NCBI GenBank assembly: GCA_029216955.1
Contig: JANAVB010015600.1
Coordinates: forward strand, 33,925,832 to 33,989,831
Length of the DNA: 64,000 bases
Direction: 5' to 3'
DNA from: Iris pallida
Taxonomy: Eukaryota > Streptophyta > Magnoliopsida > Asparagales > Iridaceae
In this document: positions 12,370 through 25,098 of the stretch, piece after piece
How positions within the stretch are numbered: position 1 is the stretch's first letter
How the letters are laid out: each line of letters begins with the position of its first letter
Position numbers and translations under genes: made by a program
The notes under the pieces: model-generated
What the model was told of the DNA's origin: nothing
Databases searched by the model: none
Seen by the model: only the letters and a program-made list of their open reading frames with translations

Positions 12370-13428
12370 TTTGTTAAACTTCTCACTTTTTTTTAAATTT
12401 CGATAAATTTCTTCACCCTGTAAGAAAATTTCTGTAAACATATGTATAAAATTGCAACAACAAAAAATGATTTAGTCACAACGCCAACTTCGAGTCCGGC
12501 CCATTAAAGAATAAAGGTAACCCATCCAAACAAACCGAATCGAATATCATACGAATTCTGTTATGACTAATTTCGATTTTAAATTTTTAGAATTTTGATT
12601 TTGAATATTTTATTTCCGAAAGCTCACCCATCATTCATCATCATTAGGACAACCGCATCTTTGGCAATAATGCCTACATGTTGCTTGTTCGTTGTCAATA
12701 AAATGGTCCATAAGCCTCGAGTAAACACGTACGGTCAATAGACTAAATTTTTGAGTGATTGGAAGAAAAGTTTTGCATTCTTCAAAATCGAGTTGGATAA
12801 ATAATAATTACAATGACAAGGAATCAACATATCCAGGCAAAGTGCAGCCAAATATTTTTCGCAGCTGTAGAATCAAGAAAGGCCATAAATCTGGAGTTAC
12901 ACTGGGCCTTATTTGTTGTGGCCCAAAATGCAAATAAACGTAAAACAGTTTAGGCCTTGTGAATCAGACGGAGCTATGTGATCCACCTATCATTTTGACA
13001 ACAACTCATTGTATATGAAACTATTACATAAAATATTCAGTTCCATGCATCATATATCATAGCACCTCTCTTCATATATGTTTCGATAAAACAGAGCAGG
13101 ATTTCAAGATAACATAGTAACTATGCTTACGCCAAAACTCAAAATTAATGAATAAAAAGAAGCCGTTGTCGCTTTGGAACGAACAAAAAAGCGTGGCACA
13201 GCCGATCACAAGCAACGACATCTTTTAGTCGTATATGAAGCAATCAACGCAATAAGCTCTTCATTTTTCCATGGTGGCCCCTTCTGCCAGAACTTCCTCC
13301 TTGCAGCACTTGCAATCTCGACACGTATCCACTTCTCTTGCTGTTGTATATGCAAGAAAACCAAGTCGATTAGTCCCTTTGTAATCAAACTTTTTTGTGC
13401 TAAGATGATGTTCTTACCTAATATTCAT
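12370..13428. other. AT-rich intergenic stretch, copy A
   Basis: No gene was recognised. Near 13220-13345 on the minus strand there is a frame containing QEKWIRVEIASAARRKFW that starts after a possible acceptor AG. It could be a leftover exon, but I could not assign it. The rest is AT-rich sequence without clear repeats. Confidence 0.5.
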
Positions 13429-16400
13429 CTAACTTGGGTTGAACTGAGATTTCTGTAGTATACTGGCATAGTACTGAGAAAAAGAGGCGGAACCACTCCT
13501 TTCCAGCTGTGATGGCAAATTCAGAGGATTAATCAATTGAAAACTTTGGGAAGCAGAATGAATGCGGCATAGAAAACTTTGGGAAGCAAACCTGGAGAAA
13601 GGAGTCTACAGATTGAAGGTCGCTTGGTGAAAATGAAACCTCGTCTCTTTTCATCTGAATGAATTGGCAGTTTTGCTCAACCTGTAATTGAGGGATAAAC
13701 AGTCAAATGCAAAGGCAGCTATAGTTAAATGCAAAGGCAGCTAAAGTTAGTCAATTTAGATTCTTATTCTTAATTTAGTAGTTGCAAGAGCCAGATAATG
13801 TTAGAGCTTCTAGGTAGAGAGGTTTTATTTAGACTTTGTATTTCATCATTCAGTACAGGTACTGCACCTTCTTTTACAGATGTATGCTGGATAAATAGAT
13901 GGCTTAATACGAAGGTAGTCAAAGACGCACTCGAGGCACAAATGGTCCATATCGCTCGAGGCGCAATACGCACCCAAGGCATGTGCACAAACGTAGCGAG
14001 GCACAAAAATAAAAATAATAAAATATACATAAATAAATTAGTAATGTAAGAAATAAAATCAAATAACATATTAAAACAAACAAAAACATGTTAAAAACAT
14101 AACCAAGTGAAATAGCATAGCAACAATAGCAGTAGCAATCAACAGAACTAAGAAAATTTTGTATTATCCCTACCACGCTTTTAGTAACTTTTAGTTTTTC
14201 CAATTTGATCTGTAGCCAACTTTGGCACCTATGGAAAGGCTACCTCGCTCCCACTTGTATGAAGGGCTATTTTCCTGCCTCAAAGATTTTTGTAAAAAAA
14301 AAGTAAAAACATAAGGGTTGCCTAGGCGCGCCTTTTCTTGGTTGCGTCTTACGCGCCTAAGGCGGGCCTTGGGTGTACCCAAAGAAAGGCGTCTTGTCTA
14401 GTAGTAAGGTGCCAGGAGCAATTGTTGCATCTTGCTACGAGGCACGTCTTTGACTACCATGCTTAATACTTGCAAGCTTTTTAAAAGGCAAAATGACGCA
14501 TGTTCCGACAAAATATGCAAAGGTGGGCTGTGTATGTGGGTTTGGTCTTCCAGACAAAGTGTGGTTCAGATACATTTATGGAAGTTCTCTCATCTCTTCA
14601 TTTGTTAGTTTAATGACACTTTCTTTTGTACCTGGTCTATAAAACGCTTCACTGGACGTTTCATGTTTTCAAGAGTAGTCCTTTCATGGAACCTTTTCAA
14701 GAGAATAAGAGGAATAGTTGCCACTTCAGGAAAAGATATGTGACGACTCCACTGAGAAAAGTGTCCTGCAAGGAGCTCAATAGCGAAATGGATGCAATCC
14801 TCGTGAAAACGTCGCGCTTTCAACAATTGTTTTGGCACCTATATAAACAATAGCAACAAATTGAAGCAGAGATCACGAAGAAATAAAAACATCAATCAGC
14901 AGAACCAAATAAAAGTACAAATCACCTTATCTAAAGTACACAAGGGGTTTAGTGCAAACAAAAGAAGCATATAACTGTGGATGCACTATCCTCTCCTTTT
15001 AACTTGATGAAAAAAAATGATGAAAAAAAAAGATTTGATGAAAAAGAAGGAAAAAAAACAACAAGGGCGTATTGGAGTGCATGTACAAATTATGTCGGTA
15101 CCCATCTCAAAGAGTTCTTATATGAATTCACGAGCAATTGGCATCATATGGAAAGAACATTTTTGGAGGGTATGTACATAAAATAATTCTTCCTTCAAAG
15201 ATGAGGAAAATGCAAGTAAAAATCATGTCCATTTCTGTCCCCACAACATGGCCATGAGATCATATCAAGCAAAAATTGGCATTCTGATAGCAGAGGTATA
15301 TTCTTTGGGACAAATAACGAAATAATGATATCAAAGGACAAGATTAGTTCAGCTATGTACTAGTGAGCCATTGAGGATCTTGAAATCATTCTAAATAATT
15401 GAAGGAAAAGATGAAGGAATAAAAATTACTGGTTAAAATAAATTAAAAACAGTAGGAAATTCAGGAGGGAACATATTTTCTTCTGACCTTTAAGTTTGAT
15501 GCAAAGTTGAAAGCATTCTTATGTGAGTCACTCTTGCTGCTTTCTGTATATTCCAAGCAATCGAATACCAAGGATGCAACAGGAATAAAAATTCCACTGG
15601 CAAGAGAGCTGATTGAGCATTTGGATGCACTTGAATCTCAAAGGTAAATAGCGTGGACCAGGAAACAAGTGAGCCATCCCTCTTATGACTTGTATAAGCA
15701 AGCACATCAGGGACTGAAGATCATGGTTCTTAATGTTACGTGTGATAAACTTGACCCAAATGTCAACACAGTTAACATATTGCCAACTATAGACTTTCTT
15801 CAGCTCATCCTGCACCAATAAACAAGTGAACAGAACATCATTAAAATATACATTTAAAAGACCATATGATACTTGGATCGCCATAAAATCTTACTAAATC
15901 AAAGTATGCAAATATGTAACTTTGGATCACCACCACAAGCCTAACATGACATACAACATAAGATCAGTATTTACTGTATTGAATGATTTGTACCATGTTG
16001 CAATAATTCAATTCTGTTATTAAGAAGTAAATTTAAATATAGCATACACTAAAACTCTGGACGTTTTAGCTCTACTAACCTTTTTCTTCGTGCTAAGTAC
16101 CCGTCTCAATATATTTGCCAGGTACTGCAGAGACGCGAGAACTTTCTGAAAGCACTTTTCAATGTCCAGAGAATAAGTTCCACAATAGAGTCTTTTAGAA
16201 ATTCAAAATGCTTCATATTCGTAGGCTGAATATACTTGCAATGTGCAATAAACGCTTTATATGTCTTGGACAAACAATTTTCAAGGCAGTCAGAATTTAA
16301 TTGTGAAGCAATTCCCCGCAGAAGCACGAAAGAGGATAGGGACAGGCTCTCCTCACCAGTAACCCACAGATGAACTGTAATCTGTATCCAAGTGTAACAT

Positions 16401-17637
16401 GATCCACAAAATTAGGTCGAAATTGAGTAGAATTTTCTTTGAGATGACATGATTAATAAATCTGCACTACTGTAGATTAGGATGGTCGTATCTCACAACA
16501 TAACAAGGTAATAGTAGTGTAAATGGAGTAACTCTGATTCTGATACAGTTCAAGTGTGTGGGTTAGGCTACATGCTGTACTGAAGGCATAGTTAGTGCTA
16601 AGAATAAACAAAATAACATATGGCACTTTTCCAGAAATTTGGAATCCATATAAGAAAAGAGTACGGGAGATGATCATATAGGCATGTGTGGAATAATAAA
16701 CGCGTAGTTTCTATGGTAAAGAAACATATATAGAGAAGGACATATAAATGGCACGCTTATAAGAGGACCCTATATACCTGTCAAAGCCTAATAACATTTT
16801 TTTTTACAGTTGAATACCAATTAACCTGAACGATAGTGAGATAACATGCAGAAAGTGATTGTAATATACCAAGGTAAAAACATAATGCTAGGTACAATAT
16901 TTGATTTTCAGCATGACAGGGAAAATTTATTTTCAAGAATTTTAGTTCATAGTTTTGCAATATAATATTTAGCTCTCTACTTTATATAAGATGAGTGGCA
17001 ATAACACTGCTTAATAGATGGAAAAATTTCAGTGTGAGAATATGATATCCACATGCAATTGTCTTATTGACAAGACATAATACGGAAAGCGTTAAGTGTT
17101 CCATAAATATAAAATAAGTACCTTGATGAACCTCCTTATTAACGAAGGGAAAGCAACAAAAAATAAAATGGAAGCTCTGAGCCGAGATAAGACAAAAACA
17201 AGTAACTGGCAATCAGTAACTTGATTCAAGAGAAACAGACAACTCCTCAAATAAGACTTCACAAGTGGCCTAACAGTTTTCCATGTTGAAGTACTTTCCA
17301 ACTTCATAAAACCTTCCACGGAGCAAGAATCTGAGATTCCAAGTCTTCTGCGGAAAATACCATCAGCTTCAGAAAGAACAAATGTCAATATCTTAGAAAA
17401 CACTTCTTTATCGGGAATACTGTGTGCACACCCCTCGGAATCAATCCCATATTGGCATGCAGTTTGGAAACCATTGAGCAGGTTAGATAATGCAGGTCCT
17501 GTTGGCTCTTCCGATATCAACCAACACCAAACATCAATTGTACAGCTTGTGAGGATCTTTTTGTTGTGTAATGAACTTAGGCTCTCACTAGTTGCATCTC
17601 CATTAGGATAATCTGTACCATCTTCTTCGTCAGAATA
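13429..17637 (-). pseudogene. NOC2: NOC2 homologue, copy A: 5' truncated and frameshifted
   Basis: This has the same exons as the gene at 51045-57659: 17637-17122, 16381-16080, 15809-15488, 14838-14632, 13681-13592 and 13506-13429. The upstream exons are missing because the copy ends at the N run. Relative to copy B, exon 16381-16080 lacks one base (near 16170, in the VELYSLD motif) and exon 15809-15488 lacks two bases (near 15605, in MLNQLSLASG). Both shift the frame. If this copy is real it cannot make the protein. If it is an alternate contig, these may be uncorrected indels. Confidence 0.85.
13911..14460. mobile_element. MITE in NOC2 intron, copy A
   Basis: A ~550-bp insertion with ends containing GGTAGTCAAAGACG and its inverse CGTCTTTGACTACC, flanked by a perfect 9-bp direct repeat GCTTAATAC (13902-13910 and 14461-14469). 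A 9-bp duplication points to a Mutator-like MITE. The interior has GCCTAGGCGCGCC-type words. It has no coding capacity. Confidence 0.75.
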
Positions 17638-17709
17638 CTGCAAAGGAATAGAAATTTCGGTGACATCATTTAATACCATATAATGACAAATCAAGCATTG
17701 TAATACCTT

Positions 17710-17722
17710 NNNNNNNNNNNNN
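17710..17722. other. Assembly gap (13 N)
   Basis: A run of 13 undetermined bases. Left of it the sequence is copy A, inside a NOC2 intron. Right of it is unrelated sequence. Copy B continues without interruption through the matching point at 55339. Confidence 1.
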
Positions 17723-18975
17723 ACCAAACTTTGGGGGCATGTTCGCAGACATTGCCCCCGTGTCCATGTCAATTTTCTCGTGTCCTAGGTGCCTGTGCAG
17801 TGCGCACGAAGGGTGGGGTAGCAGGGCACGCACGCGAGTCTCGTACAGTGGGTTCGTGTCCATTTTGGACACGGACACAGCACGAAAACATGCTCAGTCC
17901 ACTTGGGTTGTGACCTACTAGTCTAGGGCTACACAAAATATAATTTGTTTTACATTTTGACAAAAACAGATCTTTTGTGGCATTTCATCAAACAAGGTTT
18001 CCTAGCCTAGGATACGTGTCCGATACGGACACCAAACCAACTCTAATTTTCACCAAATTTGACCCACAGTTCCCTGGTACCTAGATGCATGCAAATATGA
18101 AGAAAAACACAATATTAACATGGTTTGAGGGTATTTACCTATTTGTGTGAAAACTCAAGAAAACACCAGGTAGGGAGGGTGTCCTCTTCTCTTGGTGATG
18201 CCCAAAGCTCCACAAATCCTTGATAGCATGTCCTAACTAGTACCCTCTAGTGTAGGGGAGTCCAATGCAAGAAACTAGAGGTGATTTGGATCAAAATGGC
18301 CAAGTTGTGGAGGTTTGAAGGAATGTGATTTTCTAGGTTAAAATTCATGTAAAATGATCATGAATTAATGTGAGGGGTTAATATAGGATGGTGTAGTGGT
18401 AGGGGGTACCCCATGGCCGGCCATAGCAAGGGGGGGTGTTCCTTGGCTTTCCTTCTAGGTTAAGGCAAGGACTTTGGTGAAAAGGTTGAAGATATTTCTA
18501 GGTTTCAAGAAATATCTCAAAAGTGAATATCTAGATATTTCAATCCTAAGATATTTACAACATAAAGTAAATACCTACACTTAGTCCTCTAGGTTAATGG
18601 CTAATCCCTAGATTAGGCTAAACTAGGTTAGGGACTAATCATGAGACTTACCAAGAATTAAATAATATTAAAATCACATAATCACAAACAAAATCTAGTA
18701 AATTACCAAAATACCCTTTTGGCCAAAAATCACTAATTTGATGTTCTAAGCCTATGGCTAAGCTCACATGGTCATGGCAACTTCTAGTTTAAGGAATACT
18801 AGGATTTACACTAAGGTTTTGCTAGTAAGTCACAAAGTCATAAGTCATGACTTAGAAAATGGTTTAACTTAACTAAAAATCACCAAAAATCTTATTATGA
18901 CTAAAATACCACTAATAAATAATAAAAATAATAAATTTTCAAAAATACCCCAATTTCAGAAAACTGGGTGTTACA
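17723..18975 (-). mobile_element. Possible LTR or LTR fragment
   Basis: On the minus strand a TGTAACACCCAG start at 18975 looks like the 5' end of a plant LTR, followed by ~1 kb of non-coding AT-rich sequence. The other end and a target duplication could not be identified. The part nearest the gap (17740-17900) has GTGTCC/GGACAC words like those in the CACTA tandem repeat at 7335-7800. No gene is visible. Confidence 0.3.
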
Positions 18976-19310
18976 CAAAGTATTCCTAGACTCAAATAAA
19001 ATAAAAAATACATTGCTCAAAGAAATACAGACTCGAACAGGCAAACAATGCTTCGGTCTTGAACTGTGTAGATAGCTGTTCTTGATCATGTCCAAGAGTC
19101 CGAGATATCCTGACTAGTTCCATATATCGAGACAGAGTTTGATCAATTATTAAAATCATTTTGACCATATGACCAATGGGCCAACAGTATCTCCCTCTTA
19201 CAAGCTTCCAACTTCTCACGGAAGCTAGTATCTTCCTCTGAAGCTTCTCTCCCTCTTACAAGTTCTCGCTCTCTATTAGCTAAACATTCTCAAACAACTT
19301 TTTCTTTCCC
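18976..19310. other. Upstream region of MULE transposase
   Basis: A non-coding stretch before the transposase ATG, containing two CTCCCTCTTACAAG repeats (19191 and 19249). A minus-strand frame (19219-18992) with RYMELVRISRTLGHDQEQL is open, but I do not recognise it. The MULE terminal inverted repeat could not be located. Confidence 0.4.
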
Positions 19311-20410
19311 ATGGATCATAATATTAAAATAGTATGCTCACATGGTGGTAGAGTAAATGGGTTAACTTACGAAGGAGATGACACCCAATTTTTTACAACT
19401 TATCGCCATATTACTTTAGAAATTTTATACAATTTAATTTCAGCGCATTTTTCTATTAATTATCAATTTATTTTAAAGTCTGTTTTTGGTTCCACATGTT
19501 TATTGATAGATGGTGAAGAAGCATAAAATTTTATTCTTGAGATTAATTCGCAATCACCTTATATTAGTTTATATGTTACTCAAGTTTCATCATTTGCTAA
19601 TAGAACTAATGATGAATTTGTTTCTAATTACCCACATGTTAACACAGGTGCTAGTTCTTCTCAAACAATTGCTCCTTTACTAGATGAACATAATGATGAT
19701 GATGATTATGATGATGATGATGATAATGATGATAATGATGAGGACAATGAAAATAGTGACGATTTAATTAAAAATACTGGTTATGAGATAGATGATGATA
19801 GTATTGATAATTCTAGCACTCCTGAATTATTTGTAGGACAAACATTCGACAGTCGTTCAAAATTTAGAAATTTTATAAGTAGTTTAGCAATTCAGCATAA
19901 TTTTAGTTGTTCAGCCAGTGCTATAAATAATTCCCATAGAATTATATATAATTGTGATAAACAGAATTATCATTGGAGAGTATATGCCAAATCCATAGAA
20001 AAAGGATAAATAGTTAAAGTTAGTACACTAGAAAGTCGTCATTCTTGTTTAAGTGGACTTACGACAGGACGTCATCGACTAGCTACCGGTGCATGGGTTA
20101 AGACAAAAATAGTTGATTTAATTAGAGATAATGCGTCATATAGTGCATCACAAATTGTGAAGGATATATTTAGGGAACATCGTATACATATTACATACTC
20201 TAAAGCATGGCGAGTCCGGGAAATGGCATTACGTGAAATAAATGGTAGTTATGTTGAAGCATATGCTGGCCTTGAGGAGTATGGTTTTAGAATTATGGAG
20301 TCGAATCCAGGTAGTAGATGTTTTCTTAAGACTTCCGAAAGCAACATATTTGAGAGAATATTTATTTGCTTTAAGGCGTGTATTGATAGATTTTTAGGGG
20401 TTGTTTACCT
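19311..20410 (+). pseudogene. MULE (mudrA-like) transposase, N-terminal half
   Basis: Starts MDHNIKIVCSHGGRV and continues in one frame to the CACTA insertion at 20410. It has an acidic low-complexity Asp/Asn stretch (about 19690-19760), then the MuDR-type DNA-binding region (FVGQTFDSRSKFRNFISS, CDKQNYHWRVYAKS, ESRHSCLSG), a YSASQIVKDIF helical part and CFKACIDRFLGVVY at the break. In-frame TAA stops lie at 19524-19526 and 20007-20009. Without the CACTA and one CCT, the frame runs straight into VISTDATFLSS of the C-terminal half at 45930, so the two are parts of one gene. It encodes a DDE transposase for cut-and-paste transposition and is no longer functional. Confidence 0.88.
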
Positions 20411-20925
20411 CACTACCAGAATAAGTCATTTTAGTGACGCCTAAAGACGTCGCTAAAACAACAATATTCGTCGCTAACAATATTTAGCGACGAAATTACC
20501 GACGTTTCTGGCTAGTCGCGGAAATGTTAGTCGCTGATCATCTAAACGTCGCCAAACGTCGCAATTACCGATGTTTGCCGACATAATTATACGTTGGTAT
20601 AATGCCGACGTCTACCGTCGTATCGTCGGTGGCTTTGCGACGTAAGATATGGTGTCGCTACGCGTCGGTAAATTTATCGACGAATTACCGTCGACTCGTC
20701 GGTGGTTTAGTGACATGATCGAAGTCGCGAAACGTCGATAAATCCTGGAAATTCCTGGAGATGATTAGCGACTTTTACCGACGTTTACCGACGTCCTCCG
20801 ACATATATTGACGTCGCTAAACATCGGTACACTGGATAATATCGCTTATCTACCGACGTTTACCGACACAAAATTACATCGGAGGACGTCGGTAAACGTC
20901 GGTAAACGTCGCTAAATCTGCAAAA
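20411..20925. repeat. CACTA left terminal inverted repeat and subterminal repeats
   Basis: After the CACTACCA terminus come roughly 500 bp packed with direct and inverted copies of ACGTCGCTAAA, CGTCGGTAAACGTCG and TACCGACGT. In characterised CACTA elements such short subterminal arrays bind the transposase accessory protein. Confidence 0.88.
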
Positions 20926-22310
20926 AAAAATAAAAAATACAGAATATCCATTTCTCCCTGCAGTTTAAAAAGCTAACCATTTCTCACTGTAGAATAGGAT
21001 CCAAACAATCACAGAATGTCCAAAACTTGTTGTACACAGGTTTCAATCCCTATAACCAAGTCTACAACAATCACACAATGTCCAGTTCTCAGAATGTCTA
21101 TTTCTTACTGTACACAGATTTCAGTCCCTATAAGCAAGTCTACAACAATATCACTTCACAATACGAAGCATTGTCAACTACTTTCCAACGATACTAATCC
21201 GAAATGGTATATAATAATCCAACACCGTCGATACCAGTCGAATGGCTTAATTGCCAAATATGGGAACGAATGACTCAGAACACAACCCAAAATTCATTCT
21301 AGCATACATTAGTGTGAATCATCTATGTTCTGTACATATGGTATAGTATATGTTCTTATCGTATCTAGTATCTGAAGAATGTAACAGAATCAAGATGAAC
21401 TCACATAATGTAATACTAAGACATCATCTACTACTATATAAGATATAGTGATAGGTTGTCGTATCATTATTGTCGAAAGATGAGGGTCGGAGGACAGTCA
21501 ACTTTATCTACAGATACATAGTTTCTGCCTCGCCAGTCAAATGGCTTAATTGCCAAGTATGGGAACGAATGGCTCAGAACACAACCCAAAATTCATTCTA
21601 GCATACATTAGTGTGAATCATCTATGTTCTGTACATATGGTGTAGTATATGTTCTTATCGTATCTAGTATCTGAAGAATGTAACAGAATCAAGATGAACT
21701 CACATAATGTAATACTAAGACATCATCTACTACTATATAAGATATAGTGATAGGTTGTCGTATCATCATTGCCGAGGGATGAGGGTCGGAGGACGTCGGT
21801 AAACGTCGGTAAACGTCGCTAAATCTGAAAAAAAAATACAGAATATCCATTTCTCCCTGCAGTTTAAAAAGATAACCATTTCTCACTGTAGAATAGGATC
21901 CAAACAATCACAGAATGTCCATTTCTCGCTGTACACAGGTTTCAGTCCCTATAACCAAGTCTACAACAATCACACAAAATATGGGAACGAATGGCTCAGA
22001 ACACAACCCAAAATTCATTCTAGCATACATTAGTGTGAATCATCTATGTTCTGTACATATGGTGTAGTATATGTTCTTACCGTATCTAGTATCTGAAGAA
22101 TGTAACAGAATCAAGATGAACTCACATAATGTAATACTAAGACATCATCTACTACTATATAAGATATAGTGATAGGTTGTCGTATCATCATTGCCGAGGG
22201 ATGAGGGTCGTATCATCATCTACTACTATATAAGATAGGTTGTCGTATCATCATCTACTACTATATAAGATATAGTGATAGGTTGTCGTATCATCACAAC
22301 TTTTCCACCT
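20926..22310. repeat. CACTA internal direct repeats
   Basis: Blocks of ~200-230 bp recur three times (about 21280-21490, 21575-21795, 22005-22210), each from ATTCATTCTAGCATACATTAG to TATAGTGATAGGTTGTCG. A second block (CAGAATATCCATTTCTCCC, 20938 and 21838) occurs twice. The GGTTGTCGTATCATCATTGC word also recurs in the right half of the element, so both sides were assembled from the same repeats. No gene was seen. Confidence 0.8.
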
Positions 22311-22318
22311 CAAGTTCT

Positions 22319-23074
22319 GATCAAGCATTTTCCTTCTCCTCTCCTCCACCATGGCACTGAACCCATCTGCTCCTTCCTACTTCCCTTCTTCTTATTTGAC
22401 TCTCTCAGCCACATATGATATCCAGCTCAAATGTAGAGTCGGGAGAGAAGAAGTGGGCAGGAAGAGGAGGGGGAAGCAGCACAGCCGGCGGCATGACCCA
22501 GAGGAAGTACAGAGGTTGTCTTCAACATACGTAGGAGAACTATAAGGATATATCATTTCACAACATATCACCTTGTCAAAGACGCTTAATGTGACAACCA
22601 TGTTACCGCGGTGTCGGAAGACTAATATGTCATAATTTTCTAAGCCGTGTGTTTTGACATAATCCTCCAACCGGATTTCAGTTCTATGTAATAATGCAAG
22701 ATTACTACATAGGAGGAAAGAGTTGGGAGGATTATGTCAAAATACACGGCTTAGAAAATTATGACATGTTAGTCTTCCGACACCGCGGTAACATGATATT
22801 CACATTAAGGGTCTTTGACAAGGTGACATATTGTGAAAAGATATATCCTTATAGTTCTCCTACGAATTTGAAGAAAACACTTGTACTTCCTCCGGGTCAT
22901 GCCGCCGGCTATGCTGCTTCCCCCTCCTCTTCCTGCCCACTTCTTCTCCTCCGACTCTATACTTGAGCTGGATATCATATGTGGCTGAGAGAGTCAAATA
23001 AGAAGAAAGGAAGTAGGAAGGAGCAGATGGGTCCAGAGCCATGGTGGAGGAGAGGAGAAGGAAGATGCTTGATC
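22319..23074. pseudogene. Captured B3-domain gene fragment as an inverted repeat
   Basis: Two arms face each other around ~22692. The left arm (22319-22672) encodes on the minus strand, and the right arm (22712-23074) on the plus strand, versions of the same peptide: WEDYVKIHGLENYDMLVFRH, RGNMIFTLRVFDKV, CEKIYPYSS. The order GGKSW-DYV-GLENYDMLVFRHRGNM-FDK-CEK matches the C-terminal half of a plant B3 DNA-binding domain of the REM type. The arms have diverged by scattered substitutions. Each is followed by a GC-rich stretch (GGGTCATGCCGCCGGC) and a CCATGGTGGAGGAGAGG word. It is a gene fragment carried by the CACTA, with no intact frame. Confidence 0.7.
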
Positions 23075-23480
23075 AGCATTGTCTTCCGGATCGTCCTCAT
23101 CAAGGCATAATGGGCTGCTCAGCGTGCCCAGCTTCTTCAACTTCTCGCTGGCTGCAGAGTCGAAATGGAAACGGGTCCTCTTTGTCGGCCCGGAGCTATG
23201 ACTCGCACTCGTCGCCGCGCTACCGGTTTTCTCTCCTCCTCTGACGCGGGTCATAATTAAGAAAAAAATTTCGTACCTCTTATTCACATAAATATCATTG
23301 TCGCCTTGTACTCGAGCCTCCTCGTCTATGACGCTATCCAACTTCTCGGTGCCTACATTGTCACTCGAATCTCCCCTTCGACTCGTATCGTCCTCTTCTT
23401 CGCCTGTCTTTTCGCTCCCTGTCTTGCAATCATCTGCTATCACCGCCGACTTATTCGACTCTTTCTCCGAGTCTTCCTCC
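23073..23480 (-). pseudogene. Captured gene fragment (acidic linker), inverted partner of 41145-41546
   Basis: On the minus strand this translates to ADDCKTGSEKTGEEEDDTS, RGDSSDNVGTEKLDSVIDEE and FDSAASEKLKKLGTLSSPL, the same as the fragment to the right of the Gypsy element. The two lie in opposite orientation with the Gypsy inserted between them. It directly adjoins the B3 fragment and may come from the same gene. A (TCC)n run at 23477-23498 borders the insertion point. Confidence 0.55.
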
Positions 23481-23501
23481 TCCTCCTCCTCCTCCTCGGA
23501 T

Positions 23502-24824
23502 GTAGAAGTATGGAAAATATTAAAGAAAGATCCATGCGGCCAAGAAACTCCATGCGGCTCAGAAAGCCCATGCGGCTCACAGATTCATGCGGGACGAGGG
23601 ACAATGCAGCTAAAGACGTCCTATGCGGCTCAGAACAGGAGACACATAGCTTGTAAAATAGTTCTCCCCTCCTGCATTAATTGCTTTGACGGCTGACAAC
23701 TCTGAAAAAGTGGCTGCCCTGACACAAAAGAGGTAATTATGACTCTGTCATAATGACAGACCCCTAGGGAAGTGAAGGAGATCTCTGACACAATCTCCCG
23801 AGATCCAGAAAATGCCACGTGGCCCTGACACATGGACGGTCATATGCGGCTTGAGTGAAGACCCTCCATGCGGTTCAGGGTAAAGCTGCCTTATGCGGCT
23901 CAGACAGAAATAGTCTCATGCGGCTCAAACAGAGGCCCCCCCATGCGGCTCGCAAATATCATCTCCATGCGACTCATTATCCATTGTGCGGCTCAAATTA
24001 TCAATATAGGTCGAAGGTTCGGGGGGCCACTCCCCAAGCAGACCCGACATGTGGCCAGTCTTATGCGGCTCCATCCTTATGCGGCTCAACCCTTATGCGG
24101 CTCAATCCTCCTCAGCGGCTTTCGGGACACGTGTCATAAAGCCAATCAATTTTCCAGATTTACTGCAATCAAAGATTGGGTCAGATCCCAATAATCTGGA
24201 ACACGTGGCAGGAGAATAAATTAAATTTATTCATTCAGATTCGCAGACATCATCAAATCATCACCACGGAGATTTATTCTAATCAGCATTAATTACTGAT
24301 AGGATTTGGTATAATCTACACTAAATGGCCCAGATTTATCACGCTCAAGATTAATGGCCCAGATTGATCGATCGACAGGCCGCCGCCACTTTGAGGGGTA
24401 ATCATTGTGAACCCTAATGAGGTCCCTCCATTCCTATAAATAGCAGGGTGCCATTCCCTTGCAAGATAGACGCACACACAGAGAGGCACATATACATACA
24501 GAGAAAGACTTTTTCGAGATCAAAGAGCACCAGAATACTTAGAGAGAAGAAGCAGAGAGAGAGTAAAGAGAGCATTTCTTCCAACGCCAAAGAATCTTCC
24601 GGAGCCAAGGCTGCATATCGATCGTCCAAGGAGTAAGGCAAAGCTGCCGTCGCTTTCCCAAGCCTCTATCGTCACCCCCCAGAATCTAAAATAAACAATT
24701 GTACTTAGACTGCTGTACCTAGGTTTTCGTCCCTAGGCTTTCTTTGTACAAGCGAGTTTGTAACGTGAAGTAAAAGTCCAGTCCTCCGATAATTGTTCTG
24801 CTCTTTTATATTTTATGGCAAACA
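23502..24824 (+). repeat. 5' LTR of the Gypsy element
   Basis: Starts TGTAGAAG and ends GGCAAACA, pairing with the 3' LTR at 39811-41138. U3 contains about fifteen ATGCGGCTC-like motifs. A TATA box (TATAAATAG) is at 24435-24443 and AATAAA is at 24690-24695. The R region should begin about 30 bp after the TATA box. Confidence 0.92.
24435..24443 (+). promoter_or_regulatory. LTR TATA box
   Basis: TATAAATAG in the 5' LTR, kept in both 3' LTR copies (3141 and 40750). It is the likely core promoter of the genomic RNA of the retrotransposon. Confidence 0.75.
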
Positions 24825-24827
24825 CGA

Positions 24828-24845
24828 TGGCGACTCTGCTGGGGA
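24828..24845 (+). promoter_or_regulatory. Primer binding site of the Gypsy element
   Basis: TGGCGACTCTGCTGGGGA begins three bases after the LTR end. Plant Tat-lineage elements often have this type of site. It starts with TGG, complementary to the CCA end of a tRNA. I did not determine which tRNA matches. Confidence 0.75.
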
Positions 24846-25098
24846 CAAACTTCTCCACGGCTGAGGAGTTGGTGATGCAGTCGGATGCAGCCAAGCTTGG
24901 CTCCACGCAACAGAAGATGGTCGTCCGTTTCAACCAACAAGCGTTTGAAGAGATGCTCTCTGAATGAAGTGCTGGCCCGATCCAGAAGCGAACCCGCACA
25001 AAGAAAGCTCGCTGCGAGTGGAGGCCAAAATCGTTTGCTCCTCCACAAGCTCTGGACGGGGTACTCTCTGCTACCCAAGACGGCGAGGGCGATTTTCA

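Larger units (their letters stand above)
1..17709 (+). repeat. Direct duplication, copy A (partner of 37607-55339)
   Basis: The whole stretch matches 37607-55339 in the same orientation, from the middle of the Gypsy antisense gene through the CACTA right half, the MULE 3' half, the PMD pseudogene and most of NOC2. The coordinate offset between copies drifts only between about 37597 and 37630, so differences are scattered SNPs and small indels. Copy A stops at a run of N inside a NOC2 intron. It begins at the window edge, so its true left end is not visible. Whether it is a real duplication or an unmerged allele is discussed in the findings. Confidence 0.95.
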
